A stretch of 64,000 nucleotides of DNA from an uncultured Bacteroidota bacterium (GCA_903824665.1 CAIJXT010000033.1:62001-126000); one strand, 5' to 3'; positions 41,686-50,534 are shown, numbered from the stretch's first letter. The notes: generated by a model from the sequence alone, not told the origin. Numbers and translations: made by a program.

Positions 41686-42072
41686 CTAATGACTACCCGA
41701 ATAGAAGGCTCTGACAAAGGCGTGCCTCTGATTGTCTGTCATCTTGTCGGCATGCTGTACCTGGATCTTCACCTTCTCGAAATGCCGGTCAGCAGTTAGC
41801 AGATTGAAGAGTTCGTCTTTGGCATTAGTAGGGCCAAACAAGACAACCTTATCGTAGTTAATGATCTCGGCACCCAGCTTTTTGTAAAATTCACCTTGCT
41901 GCTGCTGTTCTTTGTTGTGCATCTGGTGTTCGCCCCTGCCTGCGGCATCGGCCTTTGTCTGGGTTGCATCGTCGGCAGCGATCTCTGTATTACCGGCCTC
42001 TTCGGGCTGGTAAGCTATGAGATGGGCAGTAGTATGATCCATCCAGATACCAAGCATTTTTTGTGTAGTCAT
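41686..42072 (-). CDS. conserved hypothetical protein (possible eRF1/attachment-protein-like fold)
   Basis: MLGIWMDHTTAHLIAYQPEE...INYDKVVLFGPTNAKDEL. Confidence 0.6.
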   Translation of the reverse strand: MTTQKMLGIWMDHTTAHLIAYQPEEAGNTEIAADDATQTKADAAGRGEHQMHNKEQQQQGEFYKKLGAEIINYDKVVLFGPTNAKDELFNLLTADRHFEKVKIQVQHADKMTDNQRHAFVRAFYSGSH

Positions 42073-42125
42073 TGTTGCTATTTTATTTTGTTAGAAATAT
42101 TGCACAGATAAACTGTACGCTGCGG

Positions 42126-42380
42126 CTAAGCAGTGAGTGCGCTATGCTTGAGTTGCTCCCGCTGATGATCGGCGGCAAGTGACTGATGTCCGAATGCCTT
42201 AATAGCACTCTGTGCGGCTTTTGCACCATCGCCAGCCTCGTGGTACCTGGCTGCAGCCTCGTGATGCCTGGCAGCCTCCAGGTAGTGTTTGGCAGCCTGC
42301 TTGTGCGATTCGACTTGTTTTGAGTTGTTTGTGACGGGCACATTCAAAGCTTTGTTGATTGACTCTTCGACGTTTGACAT
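42126..42380 (-). CDS. small helical Ala/His-rich protein
   Basis: MSNVEESINKALNVPVTNNSKQVESHKQAAKHYLEAARHHEAAARYHEAGDGAKAAQSA. Start moved to 42380. Confidence 0.65.
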   Translation of the reverse strand: MSNVEESINKALNVPVTNNSKQVESHKQAAKHYLEAARHHEAAARYHEAGDGAKAAQSAIKAFGHQSLAADHQREQLKHSALTA

Positions 42381-42417
42381 AAGTGATGGTTTTAGATGCA
42401 GAATGATCTCCGCAAGG

Positions 42418-42483
42418 CAAAGGTCTGTAGTATGCTGCGTGGCGGCGTTATACACTCCCTAAAGAATGTTGCAGCTTTCACAC
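42418..42483 (-). promoter_or_regulatory. shared regulatory module, site B
   Basis: Minus strand GTGTGAAAGCTGCAAC (42483-42468), TATAAC (42452-42447), CCTTTG (42423-42418). Confidence 0.6.
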
Positions 42484-42506
42484 CCCATGCATTGCAGCGA
42501 GCGTAA

Positions 42507-42731
42507 CTAAGACACTACGATCACCTCTTTCTGTAGTATCTGTATCACTTCCTCACGTGTTTTATTGAGCCGGGTCTCTATTCTGCACAACATCTCTGCC
42601 TCTTTTCCGGGCTCGTAATGCAGGTCATTGTCTGAAAGCAGGGGATAGTGCTCCCTGAGTCCTCTGGAATGAGCTGTCCAGTCTGATGTGATAACAATTC
42701 CCGGGCCGTCCTGACTTTCGATGATATTCAT
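42507..42731 (-). CDS. divergent CsbD-like protein
   Basis: LLSDNDLHYEPGKEAEMLCRIETRLNKTREEVIQIL aligns with CsbD at 40880 ([36 protein letters not shown]). Confidence 0.65.
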   Translation of the reverse strand: MNIIESQDGPGIVITSDWTAHSRGLREHYPLLSDNDLHYEPGKEAEMLCRIETRLNKTREEVIQILQKEVIVVS

Positions 42732-42788
42732 GGCAATTGAGATTTTAAACTGTTAAAAAAATGATTGTTGCCGCGGGCAATTCCGCCA

Positions 42789-43469
42789 TTAATCCTCCCG
42801 TTTCTTTTTCTTCTTCTTCAGGAAGCCCCGCAACAGAATGTTGTGACTGGCCGCATCCATATTTGTCTTGAAGCCCTTTGTACCCTGCTTCAGGTTAACG
42901 AGGGTATTGTCGATATTTTTGGCAAAAGAGCTGTCCATCATGATCTTACCCACAGTACCTTTTCCCTCCCTGATGTTGCGCATGACAAGCGCAAGATCTG
43001 CGGTGATCATAGATGCATTTTCGGCTGTCTCCTGCACCCTGATGAGGATATCGTCCATCCCTACAGGCTGCCTTGTGGCGATGACATCGTTGTCGGCTAT
43101 TGTTTGCTGACCGGGGGCGCCCGGCACCAGGATCAGTAACTTGCTACCCATGAGGCCGTCTGAGCCAATGATGGCCACAACATTCTTTTTGATGAACTTT
43201 CTGGTGTCATCATTGATCTGCATATCTACCCGCACAGAGGTGTCTGTGATCTGGGTAATGCTGCTAACCACGCCGACATTGATGCCGGAGAAACGAACGT
43301 TGTTGCCGATCTGCAGGCCATTGATATCGCTGAAAATACCCTTGATGGAGAAGGTGCCCGAGAATAGCTGCTGGCGCTGCCCTACAAGGTAGATGCCTGC
43401 TACAAACAGCAGCAGACCCACTGATACAAAAATACCCAGCTTCAGATTATTGACCGGTGTCTGATTCAT
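42789..43469 (-). CDS. mlaD: MlaD/MCE family lipid-transport protein
   Basis: N-terminal TM, GIFSDINGLQIGNNVRFSGINVGVVSSI MCE domain. Confidence 0.88.
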   Translation of the reverse strand: MNQTPVNNLKLGIFVSVGLLLFVAGIYLVGQRQQLFSGTFSIKGIFSDINGLQIGNNVRFSGINVGVVSSITQITDTSVRVDMQINDDTRKFIKKNVVAIIGSDGLMGSKLLILVPGAPGQQTIADNDVIATRQPVGMDDILIRVQETAENASMITADLALVMRNIREGKGTVGKIMMDSSFAKNIDNTLVNLKQGTKGFKTNMDAASHNILLRGFLKKKKKKRED

Positions 43470-43476
43470 AATGTTG

Positions 43477-44205
43477 TTATTTAAAGAATGATTTCACCCA
43501 GCTATCTGCTGCGTTTTCGAGCTCCTGAAATGTTCCCTCTGCTGCAGTAGCACCCTCCTTTATTGCCATCATTCTGTTGGCGGTAATGCGTGCACACTCC
43601 ACATCGTGTGTAATGATGATTGCGGCGGTGTTGTACTTTTTCTGCACATCGAGTATCAGCTGGCTTATTTCTTTTGAGGTGATGGGGTCGAGGCCAGTTG
43701 TTGGTTCGTCGTACAATATGATCTCAGGGCGCAGCATGAGCGAGCGGGCGAGCCCTACCCTCTTGCGCATGCCACCAGACAACTCTGAAGGCATTTTATT
43801 GAGCGCCTCTTCCAGCCCAACACTTGTGAGCACCTCCAAAACCTGTTGTGACAATTCGTCACGGTTTTTGTCTGTCTGATCGCGAAGCGGAAATGCGAGA
43901 TTTTCGGCAACCGTCATCGAATCGTACAAAGCAGCACTCTGAAACAGGAAACCGATTCTTTTCCGGATCTTATTGAGCGCTTCATCATTCAGCGCGGCTA
44001 TGTCCTCGCCAAACAAAAGAATAGTGCCTTCATCGGGTGTTATCAATCCTGCCAGGCATTTGATAAGCACCGACTTGCCGCTGCCTGACTTGCCAAATAT
44101 GACGAGGTTTTCGGCCTGGTGCAACTTCAGACTGATATCTACCAGTACATCGTTGGTACCAAAAGATTTTTTTAGATTGTCGGCCTGTGCTACTATCGTG
44201 TTCAT
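43477..44205 (-). CDS. mlaF: ABC transporter ATP-binding protein, MlaF-like
   Basis: GKSGSGKSVLIKCLAGL, ELSGGMRKRVGLARSL, ILYDEPTTGLDP. Confidence 0.92.
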   Translation of the reverse strand: MNTIVAQADNLKKSFGTNDVLVDISLKLHQAENLVIFGKSGSGKSVLIKCLAGLITPDEGTILLFGEDIAALNDEALNKIRKRIGFLFQSAALYDSMTVAENLAFPLRDQTDKNRDELSQQVLEVLTSVGLEEALNKMPSELSGGMRKRVGLARSLMLRPEIILYDEPTTGLDPITSKEISQLILDVQKKYNTAAIIITHDVECARITANRMMAIKEGATAAEGTFQELENAADSWVKSFFK

Positions 44206-44207
44206 GG

Positions 44208-45065
44208 CTATTGTATATACAGGCTTGTGATCTGCACAGCGATCATATCTATAATGAAAATGAGCAGCGACCCGATGACCACCGATGAGTTGGCGGCAGC
44301 ACCCACACCCTCTGTACCCTTGTTGGAATTATACCCTTTAAAACAACCGATGATACCCACTGCGAAACCAAAAAAGACCGTTTTGATACAAGCCGGGAAA
44401 ATGTCTGAGAAGTCGAGCTTTTCGAAAACCTGTATCAGAAACAAGCGCGCATTTACATCTGCCTTCAGATTGACCCCGACATAAGCACCATACAACGACA
44501 CTGCGTCGGCAAGGATGACCAGGAGTGGCAACGTGAGGGTGGCTGCGGCTACACGTGTGACCACTATGTACCTGAAAGGGTTGTTGCCGGCAACCTCCAT
44601 AGCATCTATCTGCTCTGTCACCTTCATAGACGCCAGCTCGGCACCGATACCGGAGCCTACTTTGCCCGCGAAAATAAGTGCAATGATAACGGGACCTATC
44701 TCGCGGATAATGGATATTGCAACCATAGATGGCAGCCACGACTCAGCACCAAACTCTGCCAATGTGGGCCGTGACTGTATAGTAAGCACGAGGCCCATAA
44801 TAAAACCCGTGATGACCACCAAAGGAAATGACCTGTAACCCATTGTGTAACACTGCCTCAGCAGCTCTGCAAACTCGTACCGGGGGCGGAATACTGTTTT
44901 GAAAAAACGAGCGGTGAATCTGGTCAGCAGTCCGACCTCTTCGATAGTAGATCTGGCACTGCTTAGTACTGCAGATAGTGGTGCGGAGGTGGTATGTGAT
45001 GACCTGTTCAGTGCTGTGCTTTTTACAAAGCAGTGCGATTGCGCATGCTCATTGTAAAGTTGCAC
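44208..45065 (-). CDS. mlaE: MlaE family ABC transporter permease (start uncertain)
   Basis: GFIMGLVLTIQSRPTLAEFGAESWLPSMVAISIIREIGPVIIALIFAGKVGSGIGAELASMKVTEQIDAMEV. Confidence 0.92.
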   Translation of the reverse strand: MQLYNEHAQSHCFVKSTALNRSSHTTSAPLSAVLSSARSTIEEVGLLTRFTARFFKTVFRPRYEFAELLRQCYTMGYRSFPLVVITGFIMGLVLTIQSRPTLAEFGAESWLPSMVAISIIREIGPVIIALIFAGKVGSGIGAELASMKVTEQIDAMEVAGNNPFRYIVVTRVAAATLTLPLLVILADAVSLYGAYVGVNLKADVNARLFLIQVFEKLDFSDIFPACIKTVFFGFAVGIIGCFKGYNSNKGTEGVGAAANSSVVIGSLLIFIIDMIAVQITSLYIQ

Positions 45066-45120
45066 CGGAATGCCTGTTAATGCATTATACAGTTACATCG
45101 GGTAATTACAAGATTCACAC
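45055..45120 (-). promoter_or_regulatory. shared regulatory module, site C (upstream of mlaE)
   Basis: Minus strand GTGTGAATCTTGTAAT (45120-45105), TATAAT (45089-45084), ACTTTA (45060-45055). Confidence 0.5.
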
Positions 45121-45675
45121 ATGCTCCAGGGCTATGCGTTTCTTATGCTTGAGTTGCTTGAAGTAGGATGGTGTGAGCCCGGTAACTTTTTTGAACTGGT
45201 TGGACAGGTGGGCTACGCTGCTGTAGTTGAGCGCATAGGAAATCTCTGTGAGGTTAAGCTCGCCATACAGCAACAACTCTTTAACCCGCTCAATTTTATT
45301 GACGATGATATACTGCTGTATAGTAGTACCCTGCACCTCTGAGAAAATATTGGCCAGGTAGGTATAGTCGTACCCCAGTTTTTCACTGATAAAGGTTGAG
45401 TAGTTGACCTCTGGCAGCTCTCCGGTATAGTGCACCATCTCGATGATGAGGTTCTTGATTTTTTCGATCAGGATGCTCTTCTTATCATCCAGCAGCTCCA
45501 GACCTGAGAGCAGCAGATTCTCCTTGAGCTGATTCCAAACTACTGCGTCGATATCTTCCATAATATCCACAGCGCCCAGCTCTACCACTACATAGTGCAG
45601 ACCCAGCTTCCTGAGCTCCTCGCCCACCATCATTTTGCAACGCTGGCTTACCATGAATTTTATATATAGTGTCAT
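45115..45675 (-). CDS. AraC family transcriptional regulator
   Basis: C-terminal HTH: LNLTEISYALNYSSVAHLSNQFKKVTGLTPSYFKQL. Confidence 0.93.
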   Translation of the reverse strand: MTLYIKFMVSQRCKMMVGEELRKLGLHYVVVELGAVDIMEDIDAVVWNQLKENLLLSGLELLDDKKSILIEKIKNLIIEMVHYTGELPEVNYSTFISEKLGYDYTYLANIFSEVQGTTIQQYIIVNKIERVKELLLYGELNLTEISYALNYSSVAHLSNQFKKVTGLTPSYFKQLKHKKRIALEHV

Positions 45676-45706
45676 ACTGCTGATTTAAACCGGCAGTCAG
45701 TTGCCG

Positions 45707-45722
45707 GTTACACTCTTCACCC
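45707..45722 (-). promoter_or_regulatory. partial copy of the shared motif upstream of the AraC gene (site E)
   Basis: Minus strand GGGTGAAGAGTGTAAC; lacks the spaced TRTAAY and CTTTG partners. Confidence 0.35.
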
Positions 45723-45879
45723 GATGCCGTGAAGACAAAGTTGTGTGTGGACTGCGGAAAGAAACGAGTGAGTTGCCTTTCCGTGAGGGGGGTATGCAGT
45801 TGTGAATGTTATGCAGTACAATGTAAGTTAAGCATAAAAAGTGACTGTACGTTGTTTGTCGGCCAACACTCTGTGTCCA

Positions 45880-46311
45880 CTACATTCTGTCCATGTACCA
45901 ATTCAGTTGCTTTTCCATGCGCCTGTATTGAAATAATGTGGTAATAATTTTCTGCAGCCTGGTAAATGCTGTTTCGCTCTTGACCACATAATCATATGCC
46001 CGGTGATGCATGCAGGTAATAGCAACATCTATTTTGTCTTGCGAAGACAACATAATTACTGCAATATCCGGACTGTATGCTTTGATCTTGTCAAGGGTTT
46101 CAATCCCGTTCATGGCTGTGTTGTCTATTCCGTCGAGGTGGTAATCGAGTATAATGACATCCGGGTTGTGCTGCAGGTTTTCCATGCAGCTTTCCCCGGT
46201 TGCATAGGTCTCTACAGCAAAATCAGCATGGTGTTTAAATTCAATCTCCAGAGACTTCAGGAATAGTGCATCATCATCTACAAGGAACAGCTTAATCTTC
46301 TCTTTGTTCAT
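45880..46311 (-). CDS. stand-alone response regulator receiver protein
   Basis: LFLVDDDALFLKSLE, VIILDYHLDG, VIMLSSQDKIDVA, YVVKSE; no output domain. Confidence 0.92.
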   Translation of the reverse strand: MNKEKIKLFLVDDDALFLKSLEIEFKHHADFAVETYATGESCMENLQHNPDVIILDYHLDGIDNTAMNGIETLDKIKAYSPDIAVIMLSSQDKIDVAITCMHHRAYDYVVKSETAFTRLQKIITTLFQYRRMEKQLNWYMDRM

Positions 46312-49178
46312 TTTTTTGTGTTTTTAATCGAATTGTATTCTTCTTTTAGTTCCTCACATGCCTGCAGGCAGATCAGCTCGAGCTGGGATACAAGATGCGG
46401 TATCGCGTCGGTCTCTTCCTGGCTTTTGGCATATTCCTGCACTCTTTTGGCAATTACTTCAAAATCGGGTGCAATGCCCATAATGGAGAATGATGGAATA
46501 ATCTTGTGTACAGCTGCATAGAGCCCGTGCCAGTTTTTTTCGGCCATTGCTTGCTTTATATTGCTGATGAGCGGTGGTATCTGCTCCAGATAGAGCGATA
46601 TCATCTCCATCATCAACTCCGGGTCAGACTTTGTACGTCTGATCAAATAGCCGAGATCTGTACATTTTTGCTTCTGAACTTCGACTATCATCGTGGGTGA
46701 AATTTTGGGCTTTTTCACAAGACTCACAATTTTACTATACAGCAATCGTTCATCTATAGGCTTGGCCAGATAGTCATTCATACCCACTGCCCTGCACTTG
46801 GCAAGGTCTACGGTAGTCACATCGGCAGTGAGTGCAATTATGGGAATCCGGGAGTTCATGGTTTTACGTATGTACTCAGTGGCTTCGAACCCATTCATTT
46901 CGGGCATCTGAAGATCCATCAGAATAATGTCGTAGGATTTGTTTTTCAGTTTTTCGATCGCGATTTTACCATTGGCAGCAATATCGCGTTCAAAACCAAA
47001 ATCGTCGAGAACAGTTTTCATCAACAGCTGGTTGAGCGGCATGTCTTCCACTACCAGTACTTTTATGTTTTTTGCCTGGGCGTCCAGTTCTATGACCTCA
47101 TTCTCCATTTCTGCTTTAGCCGTAGTTTTTTCGAAGCTGAGTGCAAAGCTGAACGTGGTGCCTATGCCAATAGTGCTCTCCACACTTATGTTGCCGTCCT
47201 GGGCTTCTACCAGTTGTTTTGCAATTGCCAGACCGAGGCCAGTGCCGCCAAACAGCCTGGATGTGCCACTGGAAGCCTGCTGGAAGTTTTCAAAAATGCT
47301 CTGGATGTTATCTTCTGATATGCCAATACCGGTGTCTGTGACTGAAAAAGTGATGGTGGCTGAGTGCTCATCCTGACGCAACAATTTCACGCTCACGGTA
47401 ATAGATCCTGCTGATGTGAATTTAACTGCATTGCTCACCAGATTCAGAATAATCTGATGTAAACGTACAGGATCTCCCACCAGCACCTCTGGTATGCGCT
47501 CGTCATATTCTTTTACCAGCTGGAGATTTTTTTCCTGAATTTTTGTTTCGAATAAATGCAGCATTGCTGACAGCGAGTGTGCCATCTTGAACGGCACTTT
47601 TTCAAAGGTCATCTTTCCGGCATCTACCTTAGCCAGATCAAGGATATCATTGATAAGTACGATCAGTGCATCGCCGCTTATTTTTATTGCCGCAAGGTAT
47701 TCCCGTTGTTTTTCAGTCAGCGCTGTTTTCATGACCACCTTTGTAAAGCCTATAATGGCATTCATAGGTGTACGGATCTCGTGGCTCATGTTGGAAAGAA
47801 ACTGTTGCTTTGCCTTGACTGCCTCCTCTGCAATCTGTGTAGCCATTTCAGCTTTCCGTTTAGCTTCTTCAGCCAGCACCGTAGCCATCTCTGCAAATAC
47901 TTTGGCCTCTATCAGCTCCTGTTCCGTTCTTTTCTGATCTGTAATGTCTCTTGCGACAACCACTGCGCCCAGCACGTTTCCTTTTTCGTCTTTGTAAACC
48001 GATCCGTTAAACAGTACATTGGTTTGCTTGTGATCTCTTATGATGAGTGGATAGTCTGTTACAAATCCTTTCTCAAAAACCTCCTGATATACTTTGCGGG
48101 CCTTCTGTGGATCTGTGAAATAGTTGGCAAAATCAGTGCCGGTGAGCTTTGCCCTGGACAAGCCGGTAATGTTGGCAAGTGCCTCATTCATGTCGGTGAT
48201 CTTACCCTTGGTACTGATGGTCACCAACGGGTCGAGACTGGCCTCTATAAGACTTCTGGCATAGTGAGCCGCCTGCCTTGCCGAATAACTGAATTCTTCC
48301 AGTTCGGTATTTTCAATCTCCCGCTTTTCCTTTTCATTGTTCTGAAACGCCAGTTCTATGTCTGCTATAACCAACTCTGCAGCACGTTTTTCCTTTTCAC
48401 TATTCTGAAAATGCAGTTCCTTGTTGGCAATGGCGAGCTCGGCAGCACGTTTCTCCTTTTCTTCATTCTGAAAAATGAGTTCTTTATTGGCAATAACGAG
48501 CTCTGCAGCACGCATCTCTTTCTCATTGTTCTGAAAGACGAGCTCCATATTAGCTATAGCGAGCTCTGCGGCACGCTTTTCCTTTTCATCATTCTGAAAA
48601 ATGAGTTCCTTATTGGCGACAACCAGCTCTGCTGCGCGTTTTTCTTTTTCATCATTCTGAAAAGCAAGTTCATTATTTGCAATAACGAGTTCTGCTGCGC
48701 GCTTTTCCTTTTCGGCGTTCTGAAACAGCAGTTCTTTATTGGCAGCCATAAGTTCTACTGCCCATTCCTGTCCGGCTATTGCACGTGCTACCATAACTAC
48801 ACCTACTATGTTACCGTATTCGTCTTTGTAGACCGATCCGTTGCACAAAGCATTTGTAAGTCTGCCGTCCTTGTGTCTGAGTGTTAGTGGTGCATCGATA
48901 ATGCTACCGGCGGTCAGAACGTTGGAGAACACGTCGCTTGCTGTCTGCGGATCAATGAAATATTTGACAAAATCTGTACCGGTCAGCTGGGCGCGTGCAA
49001 TACCTGTAACATTGGCCAGCGCCTCATTCATATCAGCTATCTTGCCGTCGGCACTGATCGTGATCATTGGATCCTGACTGGCCTCAATGAGACTTCTGGT
49101 ATAAAGGTATTCCTGTTTTCGTATTGCTTCCAACATTAGCGGTTTGTGACGCGCCTGCAGCATGGCTGTAGCAGTCAT
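46308..49178 (-). CDS. hybrid sensor histidine kinase (PAS-coiled coil-PAS-HisKA-HATPase-REC-HPt)
   Basis: Two PAS domains, FLSNMSHEIRTPMNAI, GGTGLGLAIAKQLVE, IILMDLQMPEMNG, AVHKIIPSFSIMG. Confidence 0.95.
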   Translation of the reverse strand: MTATAMLQARHKPLMLEAIRKQEYLYTRSLIEASQDPMITISADGKIADMNEALANVTGIARAQLTGTDFVKYFIDPQTASDVFSNVLTAGSIIDAPLTLRHKDGRLTNALCNGSVYKDEYGNIVGVVMVARAIAGQEWAVELMAANKELLFQNAEKEKRAAELVIANNELAFQNDEKEKRAAELVVANKELIFQNDEKEKRAAELAIANMELVFQNNEKEMRAAELVIANKELIFQNEEKEKRAAELAIANKELHFQNSEKEKRAAELVIADIELAFQNNEKEKREIENTELEEFSYSARQAAHYARSLIEASLDPLVTISTKGKITDMNEALANITGLSRAKLTGTDFANYFTDPQKARKVYQEVFEKGFVTDYPLIIRDHKQTNVLFNGSVYKDEKGNVLGAVVVARDITDQKRTEQELIEAKVFAEMATVLAEEAKRKAEMATQIAEEAVKAKQQFLSNMSHEIRTPMNAIIGFTKVVMKTALTEKQREYLAAIKISGDALIVLINDILDLAKVDAGKMTFEKVPFKMAHSLSAMLHLFETKIQEKNLQLVKEYDERIPEVLVGDPVRLHQIILNLVSNAVKFTSAGSITVSVKLLRQDEHSATITFSVTDTGIGISEDNIQSIFENFQQASSGTSRLFGGTGLGLAIAKQLVEAQDGNISVESTIGIGTTFSFALSFEKTTAKAEMENEVIELDAQAKNIKVLVVEDMPLNQLLMKTVLDDFGFERDIAANGKIAIEKLKNKSYDIILMDLQMPEMNGFEATEYIRKTMNSRIPIIALTADVTTVDLAKCRAVGMNDYLAKPIDERLLYSKIVSLVKKPKISPTMIVEVQKQKCTDLGYLIRRTKSDPELMMEMISLYLEQIPPLISNIKQAMAEKNWHGLYAAVHKIIPSFSIMGIAPDFEVIAKRVQEYAKSQEETDAIPHLVSQLELICLQACEELKEEYNSIKNTKK
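48321..48761 (-). repeat. seven tandem 63-bp (21-aa) repeats inside the histidine kinase
   Basis: Units AAELVIANKELIFQNDEKEKR x7, aa 140-286. Confidence 0.92.
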
Positions 49179-49239
49179 TTGAATTTTTACTGAAAGGCGC
49201 TACTACTGCAGTTGCTACCTGTTTTGGATCCGGGCACAA

Positions 49240-49305
49240 CAAAGTTCCCGCTTCGTGCCCCTCAAAATGTTACACAAAACAGGTTAAAAGTTACACTATT
49301 CACAC
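49240..49305 (-). promoter_or_regulatory. shared regulatory module, site D (upstream of hybrid histidine kinase)
   Basis: Minus strand GTGTGAATAGTGTAAC (49305-49290), TGTAAC (49274-49269), ACTTTG (49245-49240). Confidence 0.6.
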
Positions 49306-49364
49306 ATTGAGTGCGATGCAGCGAACATTGAATTAGGGAAAATGAACTCGGCACACCATAAATT

Positions 49365-49919
49365 CTATGGTTGATGTCTGGTTGCATTCCAATTGGTGAA
49401 CAGAGAAAGAAAGGAGACGAAAGGGCCGGAATGCTGCTTTTGCTGCATGGCCATGATTCTGGCGATCTGTACAATATGCGACAGATCGTGGGCGGTCCAG
49501 GCTGCAATAAGTTGCTGTAAGGTTACACGACCGATTTTGGGGTGACCGGCGGATTTTTGCAAATCTGATTCACTAATGTTCAATCGCTTCAGTTCGGCTA
49601 TGCCGGATTTACGCAAGCTCTTAAAGCAGTCTATCAGCGCGGGCAGTGACCTGCCGGCTGCCAGTTCAAAATGCGCATTCATATCCACTGCAGCAAATGT
49701 ACCATCGGCTGCATCAGACAAAATGGTCCTTGCCCTCGGCAGCCAGTTGGTTTCTTCGCAAACGATCAGGTGTGCAACTACTTCTTTCGCTGTCCATGTG
49801 TCTTTGCCTTCGTTTGCGTTTGTCCAGCAGGGACTCAGGTTGTGCAGCAATGCCGCAACAGTGGCAGGCGTATTTTCCAGTACTTCGATAGAACTGCTAA
49901 TTGAAAATTCCATAGTCAA
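49365..49919 (-). CDS. DinB family protein
   Basis: WTAKEVVAHLIVCEETNWLPR...LIAAWTAHDLSHIVQIARIM. Confidence 0.85.
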   Translation of the reverse strand: MTMEFSISSSIEVLENTPATVAALLHNLSPCWTNANEGKDTWTAKEVVAHLIVCEETNWLPRARTILSDAADGTFAAVDMNAHFELAAGRSLPALIDCFKSLRKSGIAELKRLNISESDLQKSAGHPKIGRVTLQQLIAAWTAHDLSHIVQIARIMAMQQKQHSGPFVSFLSLFTNWNATRHQP

Positions 49920-49955
49920 TCTCAGTTTACTCTATGTTGTAGTGCCGCTGATGTA

Positions 49956-50534
49956 TCATTTTGCATCGTTCGGTTCTTTGTTCAGAAACTCATCGGTGAA
50001 ATGCCCTCTTTCCTTTGGCTTCGAGAACTTTCCGGCATTGTATTGGTTTGAATTGCCTCTGGGGATAGACAGTGAGTCCCAATGTTCAGCACACATCTTT
50101 CCTATAAAAACGATTTGCCCGATATGGTAGGGATAGTGTGCCAACTGCCGGTTGATGGCCTCCATCACGGTATGACCCTGGTTGCGGATATAGACGATTT
50201 TGTCAAGGTCTTCCTCCTTCAGGGAATTCAGCGTGGTTAGGAGCACATTCCATCCCTCATTCCAATTGTTGGTCAGTGTCTGTTTGGTTAATACCTCTTC
50301 CTCAAATTCATTATCACGATTGCGCCATTCTTTTTCCCCGTCTGTAGTCAGGAAATCGGTCCAGCGGCTGAGCATATTGCCCCGAAGGTGCTTCACAATA
50401 GTGGCGATGCTATTGCTTTCTTCATTGTACTGCCAGAAAAGTTTGTCATCCGCAATCTGAGCCATTGTCTTTTCGCCCAGCATTTTGTAGTATTCAAATT
50501 GTTTGATGGCACTGTCGAGATAGTTCGTATTCAT
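49956..50534 (-). CDS. DUF1572 (DinB-like) protein
   Basis: SIATIVKHLRGNMLSRWTDFLTTDGEKEWRNRD...HYPYHIGQIVFIGKM. Confidence 0.85.
   Translation of the reverse strand: MNTNYLDSAIKQFEYYKMLGEKTMAQIADDKLFWQYNEESNSIATIVKHLRGNMLSRWTDFLTTDGEKEWRNRDNEFEEEVLTKQTLTNNWNEGWNVLLTTLNSLKEEDLDKIVYIRNQGHTVMEAINRQLAHYPYHIGQIVFIGKMCAEHWDSLSIPRGNSNQYNAGKFSKPKERGHFTDEFLNKEPNDAK

Noticed and set aside
45729-45944. 71-aa plus-strand ORF, Cys-rich
   Set aside because: Overlaps the 3' end of the receiver gene; no homology cues, probably chance.
48321-48761. Possible CRISPR array (regular 63-bp repeats)
   Set aside because: Repeats are in frame inside a kinase gene with no unique spacers; they encode a coiled coil.
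47577-48887. 436-aa plus-strand ORF
   Set aside because: Mirror frame created by the 63-bp repeats of the hybrid kinase gene; Phe/Leu/Cys-rich with no domain.
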